A DNA stretch of 64,000 nucleotides from Reichenbachiella sp. (GTDB lineage Bacteria > Bacteroidota > Bacteroidia > Cytophagales > Cyclobacteriaceae): the NCBI RefSeq assembly GCF_033344935.1, contig NZ_JAWPMM010000001.1, positions 3,520,001 through 3,584,000 of the forward strand, given 5' to 3'. Under the pieces are notes generated by a model that had not been told where the DNA came from, did no database searches, and saw only the letters and a list, made by a program, of their open reading frames with translations. The position numbers were made by a program, and so were the translations under genes. Below are positions 44,985-55,033 of the stretch, piece by piece. Numbering within the stretch: position 1 is the stretch's first letter; each line of letters opens with the position of its first letter.

Positions 44985-45881
44985 TTATCCTTTCAAAAAC
45001 TCGGGATCTTTAAAAGCGGGATTGGGATAATCGTAAAACCCTCCTTTGGTTTTTATTCCTAGTTTTCCCTTATTGAGGTAATTGGTTTTCAGATATTCAG
45101 CGTTCGCTAGTTTCTGCTTATCGTTTTGGACCTCGCCCCAGTGCATCATCACGTTGTACATGGTTTCCAGACCGATCATATCCATTATCATAAAGGGGCC
45201 ACGAGGGTTGCCAGAAATCATCCAGGTGCGATCTACCTCTTGGAAATCAACGACTCCTTTTTCAACCAAATCAAGCGCCGCAGTTAGCATGGGGCCTAAA
45301 ATTGAATTGAGCACATAGCCGTTCTGTTCTTTGTTGAGCACGATGGGTACCATTCCTATAGCCTTGGCGAAAGCAATCGTTTCCTCCTTCACTTTCGGAT
45401 CTGTGGTTGCATGCGTCATCACTTCGGCTACGTTGAAAGTCCAAATCATATTGGCAAAATGCAAGGCAAGAAACCTTTTGGGCTTATCGACTGCACTCAC
45501 AAAATCACTAGGCAATAGCGTAGAAGAATTGGACGTAATAATAGTATCCGCCGATACGACTTTCGAAAGTTCTTGATAAAACTCCCTTTTGATTTTCGCG
45601 TTTTCAGGTACGGATTCGCTAATGAAATCAGCGGAATCTGAGGCTTCAGGCAAACTCGTCGTATAAGTTAGTCGTGCCTTTGCAGCCGCTACCTCCTCGC
45701 TGGTCGCTCCTAACGATTTTTGAAAGATACCTGCAAACTGCTCGTGAAATTTCTGACTAGCCGCTAGACCGCTTTCGTAGGCATCATACACTACCACATC
45801 AAATCCTTTGAAGGCCGTTTGCCATGCGATTTGTGAACCCAAAGTCCCCCCTCCGGCGATCATTACTTTTTTGATATTCAT
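44985..45881 (-). CDS. 3-hydroxyacyl-CoA dehydrogenase
   Basis: A 298-residue NAD-dependent enzyme: Rossmann motif VMIAGGGTLGSQIA, catalytic region ITSNSSTLL and FLALHFANMIW (His of the dyad), and the C-terminal domain with ISGNPRGPFMIMDMIG. It oxidises short-chain (S)-3-hydroxyacyl-CoA, as in fatty acid oxidation or butyrate metabolism. Only 1 base separates its start from the stop of the upstream hydrolase gene, so the two are cotranscribed. Confidence 0.87.
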   Translation of the reverse strand: MNIKKVMIAGGGTLGSQIAWQTAFKGFDVVVYDAYESGLAASQKFHEQFAGIFQKSLGATSEEVAAAKARLTYTTSLPEASDSADFISESVPENAKIKREFYQELSKVVSADTIITSNSSTLLPSDFVSAVDKPKRFLALHFANMIWTFNVAEVMTHATTDPKVKEETIAFAKAIGMVPIVLNKEQNGYVLNSILGPMLTAALDLVEKGVVDFQEVDRTWMISGNPRGPFMIMDMIGLETMYNVMMHWGEVQNDKQKLANAEYLKTNYLNKGKLGIKTKGGFYDYPNPAFKDPEFLKG

Positions 45882-45882
45882 T

Positions 45883-46713
45883 TTAATATTTTAAATCTTT
45901 GATTATGTCGTAAGTAGAAATAGTTGACACTGGCTTGGTGAAAAAGTCATCCAATACCTGAAAAAACAACTCAGGTTTTTCGTAAGAACCGAAATGGGTG
46001 GCACCCGGCATTACAAACAGATTTGACTTTTTGATATTGGAAAAAACCTCGATGGAATGCTCTAATCGGATCACGTCTCGATCACCAGTCATCACCAAAA
46101 CTGGCGCTTTTATCTTACTCAAATCCGAAATGGGAATTTGCGGTTGATATTTCATCAACAAAAGCAATCTCAATTTGTACTCGTCCGTAGCGTTTGCAAT
46201 GGACTGATTCAGCCAATCTTCGATTTCGTCATAGACTACACCAGGTTCTGGCCGCAAATTCGCTCCAAAGACCGCTAATTTCTTCACCTTATCAGGGTAG
46301 TCAATCGCCAATTTCAGCCCAATGATCCCTCCATCGCTCTGACCCCAGATATAACAAGAATCTATACTTAGCCGATCTAACACGGCATTGATATCTGCTG
46401 TCATTTGCTCATAGGTGAGGCTATCACCAATATCCTGCGTCTTTCCATGGGCTCTGCTATCCATGACGATGACCTGATATTTGCGCTTGTAATATTCGAT
46501 TTTGGGAGTACTAGACTTGATAGAGCCTCCATTCCCATGAATCAGTAACAAGGGTTCTCCTTCACCATATATTTCGTAGTAAATTTTGATCCCATTCACC
46601 TCGGCATACTTCCCTGCTTCAGGATTGTTTCCATAAGGGGGAATTGAGTTCTGGCATTGTACGGATGCAACTGATAGCAGCAGAAACAATAAAGTTGTAC
46701 AACAGAAATTCAT
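45883..46713 (-). CDS. Exported alpha/beta hydrolase
   Basis: A 276-residue protein with a signal peptide (MNFCCTTLLFLLLSVASVQ). Fold motifs: oxyanion LLLIHGNGGS, nucleophile GQSDGG (GxSxG), acid TGDRDVI and His GATHFGS. All triad residues are present. Likely an esterase or lyase of the alpha/beta-hydrolase-6 type in the periplasm. Leads a two-gene unit with the dehydrogenase. Confidence 0.87.
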   Translation of the reverse strand: MNFCCTTLLFLLLSVASVQCQNSIPPYGNNPEAGKYAEVNGIKIYYEIYGEGEPLLLIHGNGGSIKSSTPKIEYYKRKYQVIVMDSRAHGKTQDIGDSLTYEQMTADINAVLDRLSIDSCYIWGQSDGGIIGLKLAIDYPDKVKKLAVFGANLRPEPGVVYDEIEDWLNQSIANATDEYKLRLLLLMKYQPQIPISDLSKIKAPVLVMTGDRDVIRLEHSIEVFSNIKKSNLFVMPGATHFGSYEKPELFFQVLDDFFTKPVSTISTYDIIKDLKY

Positions 46714-46770
46714 ACTTGGAGGTTAAATGTTAAGAAAGATCAACATAATAATAGACCATCCAAGCTTTAA

Positions 46771-46798
46771 AACAAAAAAGAGGTTGAAAGAATCAACC
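46771..46798 (-). terminator. Intrinsic terminator of the aldo-keto reductase gene
   Basis: On the minus strand GGTTGA-TTCTT-TCAACC is followed by TCTTTTTTG, a stem plus U-run 10 bases beyond the aldo-keto reductase stop. Confidence 0.75.
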
Positions 46799-46807
46799 CC
46801 TTGATAT

Positions 46808-47803
46808 TTAAGCTTTTAATATTTGTTCTATTTCTTCCAGCTCCTGGCTAGTAAACCCAATGTTATCTATGCTCATCAGATTTTGTTTGAGTTGCTCGAC
46901 ACTACTCGCCCCTATCAGCACGGAGGTCACTACCTCATTTCTAAGTAACCAGGCAATGGCCAATTGCGATATTTTTTGATTTCTAGCATCTGCTATTTTT
47001 TGCAAAGCTCTAATCTGATTCAATTTCTCTTCGGTAATCTGATCTGCCGCAAGAAATGGTGACGACGCTTTGGCCGCACGTGAGTTCTTAGGAATACCAT
47101 CTAAATACCTATCCGTGAGGAGTCCTTGCGCCAAAGGTGAGAAAACTATACTTCCGATTCCATTGCTTTCCAACGTATCCAAAAGTCCATCTTCTACCCA
47201 CCTGTCAAACATCGAATATCGTGGCTGGTGAATGATGAATGGTGTTCTCAACTCCTTAAATATTTTAGCAATCTCTGCAGTCTGCTCCGGCTGATAATTT
47301 GATACGCCTACATACAAGGCCTTGCCTTGCTTCACTGCATGATCTAGTGCCAAAGCGGATTCTTCGATAGGCGTATTAGGGTCTGGTCTGTGATGGTAGA
47401 AAATATCTACATATTCTAATCCCATTCTTTTCAAAGACTGATCCAAGCTAGATAGAATATACTTCCTACTCCCCCATTCGCCATACGGTCCTTCCCACAT
47501 GTGGTAGCCAGCCTTGGTAGAAATGATCATCTCATCCCGATAAGGCATCAAATCCTGCTTCAACATTTTCCCGAAATTCTCTTCAGCAGAGCCGGGGGGT
47601 GGGCCATAGTTATTGGCGAGGTCGAAATGGGTAATCCCTCGATCGAAAGCATATTGCACCATTTTTCGTCCATTCTCATATTCGTCTACATGACCAAAAT
47701 TGTGCCATAACCCTAAAGATATAGCTGGTAATAAAAGTCCTGATTTTCCGCATCTACGGTATTTCATCGTGTCGTACCGATCTGCTGCTGCTTGATAAGC
47801 CAT
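46808..47803 (-). CDS. Aldo/keto reductase, YghZ-like
   Basis: Start at MAYQAAADRYD, matching family N-termini (an upstream ATG at 47839 is unlikely). 331 residues. The catalytic tetrad region shows FDLANNYGPPPGSAEENFG (Tyr and Asp), ISTKAGY (Lys) and YHHRPDPNTP (His). NADPH-dependent reduction of aldehydes; the nearest named relatives are L-glyceraldehyde-3-phosphate reductases. Single gene with a terminator downstream. Confidence 0.87.
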   Translation of the reverse strand: MAYQAAADRYDTMKYRRCGKSGLLLPAISLGLWHNFGHVDEYENGRKMVQYAFDRGITHFDLANNYGPPPGSAEENFGKMLKQDLMPYRDEMIISTKAGYHMWEGPYGEWGSRKYILSSLDQSLKRMGLEYVDIFYHHRPDPNTPIEESALALDHAVKQGKALYVGVSNYQPEQTAEIAKIFKELRTPFIIHQPRYSMFDRWVEDGLLDTLESNGIGSIVFSPLAQGLLTDRYLDGIPKNSRAAKASSPFLAADQITEEKLNQIRALQKIADARNQKISQLAIAWLLRNEVVTSVLIGASSVEQLKQNLMSIDNIGFTSQELEEIEQILKA

Positions 47804-47911
47804 AAATTCTTCTTTGTATTTAAAATAAAACCTGTTCAAAGTCAGATTACTCCTTTTTTAAGGCATTCAATCTGGCATCATATGTAGTTTTGGGAGTGGT
47901 AGCGCTATGCG

Positions 47912-48418
47912 CTAATGGGTGGGTAAATCTAGGCCTTTCGGATAATAATAAAAAAGCTTTTTCTTCTGACATTGATGAACTTGCTTCCAATCTTCAGTAA
48001 CCAATTGAATACCTATGACCCCACATGTTGGTATATTAAAAATATTCTCTCCTGTTAATTCATTGGCATAATCTGTGATGCCGGGATTGTGAATAAAAAA
48101 CATCGCTGAGTCATGAACGTTATCTAGGTTTTGAATCACCTCTTCTATATCCCGCTCATCTCCATGAAACAAATTCTCCTCCAACTGTAAATCTGCCTTC
48201 AATTTGTCAAAAGCATGTAAGAAATTAACAGCTGTATCTTGTGTTCGACGAGACGGGCTGCTGACAAAAACATCAGGGCTTGAAATTTTGTCGACCACAT
48301 ATTGTGCCATTCTCGGTGCGTCTCTCTTCCCCCTCTTGTTCAGTGGACGCTCACGATCGCTTAAGCTAGGATCTTTCCAGCTGGACTTGGCATGACGTAC
48401 GAGGTAGAGCGTTTTCAT
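47912..48418 (-). CDS. SixA-type histidine phosphatase
   Basis: A 168-residue protein with LYLVRHAKSSW at the N-terminus (the RHG-type phospho-His loop), DRERPLNKRGKRDAPRMA and VFVSSPSRRTQDTA, and a late FFIHNPGITDY motif supplying the second His. This is the SixA-like histidine phosphatase family. Substrate unknown; could be a phospho-His or small phosphoester. Confidence 0.88.
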   Translation of the reverse strand: MKTLYLVRHAKSSWKDPSLSDRERPLNKRGKRDAPRMAQYVVDKISSPDVFVSSPSRRTQDTAVNFLHAFDKLKADLQLEENLFHGDERDIEEVIQNLDNVHDSAMFFIHNPGITDYANELTGENIFNIPTCGVIGIQLVTEDWKQVHQCQKKKLFYYYPKGLDLPTH

Positions 48419-48478
48419 GTTTATGATGATTCGGGTTCTTTATAGGTCAGGGTTTAAACCCTCACCTATGAAAATGAA

Positions 48479-50173
48479 TTATTTTTTCCTCCCCTCAAAA
48501 TACTTCGATATCTCTTCCAAATTCATGGCATTGAGGCACATCTCTTTGGTTAAGCCACCTTTGCGACCAGCCAATAGACCATAGTACATATCCTTGTAGC
48601 CTTCCATTTTGTGTGCATCTGGGTTGATGCTTAGCATGACGCCTTTTTCTAGTGCATAGTGAACCCAGCGCCAATCGATATCCAGGCGGTAGGGACTAGC
48701 ATTGATCTCTATCACCACACCCTGTTCAGCGCAGGCATCGATCACCGCTTTATGATCCACTGGATATCCTTCTCTTTCAAGAATTAGCCTCCCGGTCATA
48801 TGTCCTAAAATGGTGGTATATGGATTATGGATAGCTGTCAACAACCTATTGGTTGCCTTAGTAACATCCATGTTCAACCCTGAATGAACTGACGCTACAA
48901 TAAAATCAAAGCTAGTCAGTATGTCGTTAGGATAGTCTAATGAACCGTCATTTAAAATATCAGATTCAATTCCTGAAAATATTTTGAATGGTGCCAGTTC
49001 TTCATTCAGTTTCTTAATTTCTTCTTGCTGCTCTTTTACTCTAAAATCGTGTAATCCGCTTGCATATACGGCGGTCTGGCTATGATCAGAAATCCCCAGA
49101 TATTCATAGCCCAAATCACGACAGTGCTCAGCCATTTGACGCAAAGTATGTCTACCGTCACTGTAGGTGGAGTGATTGTGTAGGATACCTTTGAGGTCAT
49201 TCATTTCTACCAGCTCAGGTAGCTTGTTTTGTTTGGCCAGGTCGATCTCAAACTCGCCTTCTCTCATTTCCGGCACTACGAGCGATAGTCCTGCTGCTTT
49301 GTAAATCGCTTCTTCGGATTCAAATTGTTTTTCTTGTACTACCTGCTTCAAATTTTTATCGCCATCGATTGGCGCATGCAGATGCTTGGGGTTAGCGGTG
49401 GTTTCTACTAAGGTATTGTAGAACTGCGCTGTTGCGCAAAATCGGATTTTGACAGGTATTACACATTCATCGAAAGTTCCACTCCAGGTCAGTGGACCAG
49501 AGAGTTTCTCGTTTTCGTCAAACCCTTCCACGCTACTAATCACCTTTCTGGTCGCTTCGAAATCATCGGAAGCCACTAGAAATTCTAAACAACCGATGAC
49601 CTCCATCCTACGACGCAGATCGCCAGTTTCGGAAAATAGTGTAATTCCAGGTTGCTTCTCAAAGGCAGCCAAAATGTTGATCATGAATGGCTCTACATTG
49701 GCATATCGCTCGAAGCCTCTGCAGTCGAGTGTAAACTGCACCGCCTGCATCAAGGTATCTTGAGTTTTGTCTGCAAACCCTTTGAGCTTAGACACTTTCC
49801 CTTGTTGGCAAAGGAGTAGTAGATCATCTAGATTTTCAGCGCCACCATCTTTCCAGAGCACGGCAATTTTCTTTGGGCCGAAGCCAGAAATTTTGAACAT
49901 CTCAACAACGCCCTCTGGTGTATCTTGTAAGAGCTGATCCATACTTTCAAATGAACCTCTTTCCAGAAGCTGAGTAATATTTGCTGCCATTCCCTTGCCG
50001 ATGCCTTCAATTTTCGGAATTTCGTCTATCTGCATCGTACTCATCTCAGTATCCAACGCGCTGATCGTATCTGCTGCCGTTTGATAGCCGCGGATTTTGA
50101 ATGGATTGTCTCCATGGAGTTCCATCAGTTGTGAGGCGAGTTTGAGCTTGGATTTAATTTCGGCGTTCGTCAC
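48479..50173 (-). CDS. PolX-type DNA polymerase/PHP protein, polymerase site degenerate
   Basis: 564 residues: HhH and polymerase X region (1-320), PHP domain (330-564). The HhH motif is SGFGPKKIAVLW. The usual GSxRR...GDxD strand reads GDLRRRMEVIGCLEFLV: C195 and E197 stand at the two Asp positions, and the third Asp is K242 in PVKIRF. So polymerase activity is probably lost. The PHP motifs (LHNHSTYSDG, ISDHSQTA, SGIESDIL) keep the metal-binding His and Asp, so a nuclease role is possible. Confidence 0.85.
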   Translation of the reverse strand: MTNAEIKSKLKLASQLMELHGDNPFKIRGYQTAADTISALDTEMSTMQIDEIPKIEGIGKGMAANITQLLERGSFESMDQLLQDTPEGVVEMFKISGFGPKKIAVLWKDGGAENLDDLLLLCQQGKVSKLKGFADKTQDTLMQAVQFTLDCRGFERYANVEPFMINILAAFEKQPGITLFSETGDLRRRMEVIGCLEFLVASDDFEATRKVISSVEGFDENEKLSGPLTWSGTFDECVIPVKIRFCATAQFYNTLVETTANPKHLHAPIDGDKNLKQVVQEKQFESEEAIYKAAGLSLVVPEMREGEFEIDLAKQNKLPELVEMNDLKGILHNHSTYSDGRHTLRQMAEHCRDLGYEYLGISDHSQTAVYASGLHDFRVKEQQEEIKKLNEELAPFKIFSGIESDILNDGSLDYPNDILTSFDFIVASVHSGLNMDVTKATNRLLTAIHNPYTTILGHMTGRLILEREGYPVDHKAVIDACAEQGVVIEINASPYRLDIDWRWVHYALEKGVMLSINPDAHKMEGYKDMYYGLLAGRKGGLTKEMCLNAMNLEEISKYFEGRKK

Positions 50174-50191
50174 GATAGTCGTATTTTAAAA

Positions 50192-51769
50192 TTGAAATAT
50201 AAACTTACAAATTGCAATAGAATTAAATGCCAATTAAGGTTTATAAGTTATCATTGCGACGAATCAAAGCTCAAAAATCGATTGGGAGTAGTCATCAAAC
50301 AAAGTAGTATTTCTGCCTTTTTCACCTATTTGGGTGCTGCTATTGGTTTTGTTAATACCATTATTCTTTTTCCCATATTCTTATCTACCGAACAGATTGG
50401 ATTATTGAGGGTCATTCCTTCTACCGCTTTCTTGATCACCTCTTTCTCACAACTCGGCATTGCAAGCACCCTGCAGAAGTTTGCCCCAGAGCTAAAAAAA
50501 AAGCCTGATGGGTTAACTCAACTCATTACGTTTTGTGTGATTGTTGTCCTACTTGGCTTTAGTATTTCTTGCGGAATTATTTATCTATTCGAGGATTACA
50601 TCAAGGCCTATTTTAGTACGAACTCTGCTTTATTGTCAGAATATTTTTTGGTAGTAATCGTGTTGGTTCTAATCCTTTCTCTTCATGCCTTATTTGAAGT
50701 CTATAGCAGACTATTCTTAAAAACAATTATTCAAAACATTATCAAAGAAGTGGCCTTAAGGCTCATGTTTTCTATTGGGGTTTCGCTTTACTTCATTCAA
50801 TTTATATCCTTTCCTGAGTTGGTCTACGGTTTAATTCTGATGTACAGTTTGATGCTTATTATGCTTTTGTCATATACCCATTATTTGGGGGAACTCAAAT
50901 TCAGCTTGAAGCTCGATTGGATCGACAAGCCATTGGTTAAACGCATTGCATTGTATTCTTTGTTTGTTATGATAGGTTCTGGCAGTGCCAATATTGTTTT
51001 GAACATTGACCAAATCATGATTTCTTCTGCACTAGGCCTGCAGGCCAATGGAGTTTACTCCACTGTGTTTTATTTTGCTGTAATGATTGAGCTTTCCAGA
51101 CGTGTCATTGTACAGATAACCACCCCTCTTATTTCCGATTCATTAGAAAATCAAGATCTACCAGCTATAGAGAAAATCTACAAGCAAACTTCTATCAATC
51201 AGATGGTAGTAGGTGGGTTATTCTTCATAGGACTAGTTTGTAATTTGGACAACGTTTTTGCGCTGATGTCTAACGGACAAGAGTTCGCAACAGGAAAGTA
51301 TGTGGTCTATTTCATTGGTCTATCCAAAGTAATGGAAATGGCCTTTGCTAATAGTAGTCCCATTATTGCTATGTCTAAATATTACAAGTTCAATGTAATA
51401 ACCATAGCCATTTTGGCGATTCTTATGGTTTGCCTCAATCTTGTACTAATTCCAATGTTTGGTATATCAGGAGCTGCTTTTGCCTCCATGCTTGCCCTTT
51501 TAATTTTTGGAATTATCAAGATGATTTTCATCCAAATAAAGTTTGGCTTTATTCCATTCACCTGGAAGAATGGCACTTTACTACTCATCGGACTAGCGGT
51601 ATTAGCCATAGGGTTTGCCCTTCCTAAATTTGATAATGCGATAATTGATTTAATCCTGCGCTCCTTTCTCATCGGGCTGCTTTATTGTGGAGCCGTATAT
51701 TTCTTTAAAGTATCAGATGAAATAAATAATGGATTGATTCATCTGACGAAAAAGTTTTCACAACGATAA
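50192..51769 (+). CDS. Polysaccharide flippase, Wzx/MATE-like
   Basis: An inner-membrane protein with about 14 hydrophobic segments, of the polysaccharide-export flippase family (SAFFTYLGAAIGFVNTIILFPIFLS at the start). The annotated ATG start leaves about 30 residues unlike the family. A TTG at 50282 giving LGVVIKQSS would match usual N-termini better, so the start is uncertain. It flips lipid-linked glycan precursors. No glycosyltransferases are adjacent. Confidence 0.8.
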   Translation: MKYKLTNCNRIKCQLRFISYHCDESKLKNRLGVVIKQSSISAFFTYLGAAIGFVNTIILFPIFLSTEQIGLLRVIPSTAFLITSFSQLGIASTLQKFAPELKKKPDGLTQLITFCVIVVLLGFSISCGIIYLFEDYIKAYFSTNSALLSEYFLVVIVLVLILSLHALFEVYSRLFLKTIIQNIIKEVALRLMFSIGVSLYFIQFISFPELVYGLILMYSLMLIMLLSYTHYLGELKFSLKLDWIDKPLVKRIALYSLFVMIGSGSANIVLNIDQIMISSALGLQANGVYSTVFYFAVMIELSRRVIVQITTPLISDSLENQDLPAIEKIYKQTSINQMVVGGLFFIGLVCNLDNVFALMSNGQEFATGKYVVYFIGLSKVMEMAFANSSPIIAMSKYYKFNVITIAILAILMVCLNLVLIPMFGISGAAFASMLALLIFGIIKMIFIQIKFGFIPFTWKNGTLLLIGLAVLAIGFALPKFDNAIIDLILRSFLIGLLYCGAVYFFKVSDEINNGLIHLTKKFSQR

Positions 51770-51836
51770 TACTTTCATACTCATCGAAAGCACTAGATTA
51801 ATTCCAATCAAATCAAGACTTCTCCGTTTCAATAGT

Positions 51837-52613
51837 ATGAAAAATTTAAACCTACTTTTAATTCTGAGCTTTCTTTTGTTTGTAGAAGCATGTGATAGTG
51901 ATGAACCAGATTCCAATACCGGCGATGAAAACACAAAAGAACTCAGTCAGTTGTCCGATGATTTCTCTGGAGATGGAGCGCTCATCGACTATGTCACCAA
52001 CAACGCATCAGCCTTACCCGACGTATCGAGAAAAAATGGGCGATACCATGCCAACCTCACCTCGAATACAAACAACATCACGCTACACTATCACGAGGAC
52101 CAAGGTCGACTGGATGCAAAGAAACTGTCCTTCCCTTTTGAATTTATAGCCAGGAATATTGGCATTGGCACGCAAGAAGATTCACAAACAGCACCTACAT
52201 CTGTCAACTCTCCTTACAATTTTTGTGGAGTACAAGTGCACGTGCTGAATCTCGAGACACCAAGCTCTAGTCATGTGGTAGTTGGTCACCGCGGGCCAAC
52301 GGCCTTTACCATAGAAGGGAAAAATACGAGCAACGGAAGTTCGAGTGTCAACGACATCGGCGCCAACACGGTACCTGATGGTCGAGCAGATATACGTATT
52401 GTTGGTAATGAAGACCACACGATAACCGTTTATTGGCAAACGCCAAATTCAACTTCTGGAGAAGATGATTGGACGCTCTATAATGGCACAGGGGACTTGC
52501 CTGGAACAGCTCCAATTTTTGAGGATGAAGTATATGTAGGCTTGATAACTTATGCTTTTGAACTCACTGGTGTACCTTTCGTAGGTACCTGTGATGGGAT
52601 TGAGATCAAATAG
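51837..52613 (+). CDS. Putative lipoprotein
   Basis: A 258-residue lipoprotein with lipobox LFVEAC (Cys ~19), then an acidic linker and a beta-rich domain ending ELTGVPFVGTCDGIEIK. The last part resembles a concanavalin-like glycan-binding or beta-sandwich domain, but I do not recognise it. It overlaps the convergent kinase by 8 bases at 3' ends. Confidence 0.65.
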   Translation: MKNLNLLLILSFLLFVEACDSDEPDSNTGDENTKELSQLSDDFSGDGALIDYVTNNASALPDVSRKNGRYHANLTSNTNNITLHYHEDQGRLDAKKLSFPFEFIARNIGIGTQEDSQTAPTSVNSPYNFCGVQVHVLNLETPSSSHVVVGHRGPTAFTIEGKNTSNGSSSVNDIGANTVPDGRADIRIVGNEDHTITVYWQTPNSTSGEDDWTLYNGTGDLPGTAPIFEDEVYVGLITYAFELTGVPFVGTCDGIEIK

Positions 52614-53784
52614 CCAACTTACTTCTTTTTTTTACTTTTTCACGAGCCTGATATTCAGACAATGTCAATTTGAATTCAGTTGATCGATTAGGTTCACTTT
52701 TTATTTCAATATTGCCGCCATTGAGTTTAGCGAATTCAAAACATAGTTTCAAACCCATGCCTGTACCTTTTTCACCAGCTGTACCAGGCGTACTTTCCTT
52801 TTCCATTTTTGTGAATAAAACTTCAATTTCACTTTGAGTCAACCCAATACCGTTATCAATGACCTGCACATCTACATTTCCCTTTTTTGAGGAGGCCAAC
52901 ATGGTGACAACACCTCCTTTTGGAGTGAATTTAATGGCGTTATTGACCAAATTTCTAATGATAAAAGTCACCTGATTTTTATCTCCAAATGCATAAGCAC
53001 CTTTTCCAACACTGTATTTCAGCTCGATATTTTTCTTGTCTGCCTGATCTCTGTACAGCTCCCAAATGTTGCTTAATATTTGACCAAGATTCAATTTTTC
53101 CTTTCTTGTTTCAAATTCCTGAACTTGAATTCTCGCCCATTCTATCAAATTGTCAGTTAAATTAATTGTATTGTCCACAGTAGTCTGCAAACCTTGACTC
53201 AGTTTTTTGACATCTTCCTCACTCATATGCTTAATCCCTTCTACCATAATAGAGGACAGCCCTTTCAACGAATGAAGCGGGCTTCTCAAATCATGAGCAA
53301 TGATGTTGAAAAACTTATCTTTCGCATTGTTCAGATCCTTTAAATATTCAGTTTGAGCCTCAATCAATATTTTCTGATCCAACAATTCTCTGGTTCTTAT
53401 TTTCACCAATTCTTCCAATTCTTCGTTTGATTTTCTAATGATATCTTCAGCTTGTTTTTGAGCTGAGATATCAAAAGACAGAACCAACAATCCATCATCT
53501 ACAGGCCTTATCTTCAACTCAAAATATCCTTTACTGCTATCTGGAAAATCAAATTCGTTCACCCACTCATTTGCCTGCTTTTTTTGCATACACTGCTCCA
53601 AAAGTTTGAACATGGGAGTTTTCTCAATACCTGGAAATTTTTCCATCATGGTAAATCCAATCAAATCATTTTTGGATAATTTGGCATGACGTGCTACAGC
53701 TTCATTGGCATAGATATATCGCCATTCATGATCGATGACTTGCACACCTTCGATCATACCATCGAAAATCTCATAGTTTCCCAT
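52606..53784 (-). CDS. PAS-domain sensor histidine kinase
   Basis: Start at MGNYEIFDGM (an ATG six codons upstream is possible). 392 residues, no membrane segment, so it senses a cytoplasmic signal through an N-terminal PAS domain. HisKA: FFNIIAHDLRSPLHSLKG (phospho-His). HATPase: VNNAIKFTPKGG (N box), DNGIGL and GEKGTGMGLKL. No response regulator is adjacent. Confidence 0.9.
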   Translation of the reverse strand: MGNYEIFDGMIEGVQVIDHEWRYIYANEAVARHAKLSKNDLIGFTMMEKFPGIEKTPMFKLLEQCMQKKQANEWVNEFDFPDSSKGYFELKIRPVDDGLLVLSFDISAQKQAEDIIRKSNEELEELVKIRTRELLDQKILIEAQTEYLKDLNNAKDKFFNIIAHDLRSPLHSLKGLSSIMVEGIKHMSEEDVKKLSQGLQTTVDNTINLTDNLIEWARIQVQEFETRKEKLNLGQILSNIWELYRDQADKKNIELKYSVGKGAYAFGDKNQVTFIIRNLVNNAIKFTPKGGVVTMLASSKKGNVDVQVIDNGIGLTQSEIEVLFTKMEKESTPGTAGEKGTGMGLKLCFEFAKLNGGNIEIKSEPNRSTEFKLTLSEYQAREKVKKRSKLAI

Positions 53785-53976
53785 AAAATTAATTTTTCTC
53801 AATCTGGTCAGGCAGGCTCACTTGAAAAGAACTATTCTATCTAGAATAAATAACTGCTGTCAATCTTATAGCTGGAGAAATGAAATAAATATGTGGTAAG
53901 GGCTAAATATGAATTACCACTTCTTAAATAAGTTAATGCATAATTCGGCAAATACAAAGCCTATGCACACTTTTCA

Positions 53977-54873
53977 CTAGACATTTTTAGGCTGTTCTTT
54001 TTTTCGAATCGCTAAAACATTTCCTATCATTATCAGTACCACCCCGATGGCAGCATACCAAGTCATTTGATAGTTTTCAAAAATTAATGAAATACCGATA
54101 GCTATCACCGGGATTATGACCAAAGCATAAGCAGCTTTATCAGCTCCTACTCTACTGATCAGCGTGAGATAGGTGCCAAATGCGATAATTGAACCAAAAA
54201 CTGTCAGGTAAAGCAATGAAACGATGTAAGTAGCTGATGAATCAAAACTAAACGGGCGCTCTAGAATCAAAGCCAAGAGTCCCATCCAAATACCTCCGTA
54301 TAACATACCATAGGCATTCGCTTGAATAACTGGAATGTTGCTGGCAGAGTTTCTCGCCGATGTGATATTACCTAAAGAAGCAATAATCACTGATAAAACC
54401 GTAATGATGGTGCCGACAATAGTTTCCTGAGAAAATGTTAAACCCAGAAATTCATTACTAAAAATCAATATGGTACCTGACAACCCAAACAAGGCTGCCA
54501 TCAAAATACTTTTGTTGATGGGGCACTTTAAAAAAATGGCTCCAAACCCTGAATTTAAAAATACTAAAGTAGAATAGGCCACAGCAATCAACCCACTGGC
54601 GAGATAGACTTCAGCCTCATAAACCAACCAATAGTTTACTCCAAATAGCAAAAAACCTTGTAAAGCAATAAAGCCATGTTCCCGAATGGAGAATTTCATC
54701 TTTCTTCGAGTAGCTAAACAAAACGTAATCATCACTACTCCGGCCAGTAAGTATCGGTAAACCACCGAAACCAAGGGATCCACCACACCCAACTGGAACT
54801 TTATAGTAAACCAGGTTGACCCCCAGATCAACGCAGGAATTATAAACAGCCAAAGATTTTTATTCATAACCAA
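53977..54873 (-). CDS. EamA/DMT-superfamily transporter
   Basis: A 298-residue inner-membrane protein with ten hydrophobic segments in two EamA halves. IPALIWGSTWFTIKF is the typical start and FIFENYQMTWYAAIGVVLIMIGNVLA the end. Probable metabolite exporter. A partial copy (13 of 17) of the MarR-type operator, TATTCCTAATT at 54916-54926, lies about 43 bases upstream of the ATG. Confidence 0.88.
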   Translation of the reverse strand: MVMNKNLWLFIIPALIWGSTWFTIKFQLGVVDPLVSVVYRYLLAGVVMITFCLATRRKMKFSIREHGFIALQGFLLFGVNYWLVYEAEVYLASGLIAVAYSTLVFLNSGFGAIFLKCPINKSILMAALFGLSGTILIFSNEFLGLTFSQETIVGTIITVLSVIIASLGNITSARNSASNIPVIQANAYGMLYGGIWMGLLALILERPFSFDSSATYIVSLLYLTVFGSIIAFGTYLTLISRVGADKAAYALVIIPVIAIGISLIFENYQMTWYAAIGVVLIMIGNVLAIRKKEQPKNV

Positions 54874-55033
54874 TGTTCTCTAATTAGCGCAAGCTAAACA
54901 AATGTCCTAGATGAATATTCCTAATTGTGGTGATGAGTAATGATAATAGTTTTGAGAATGAAAGAATTTCGGCTTGTCCCAGACTCTATGATCGATTATA
55001 TTTAAACAACCTAACCCACATACCAGCTAAAAA

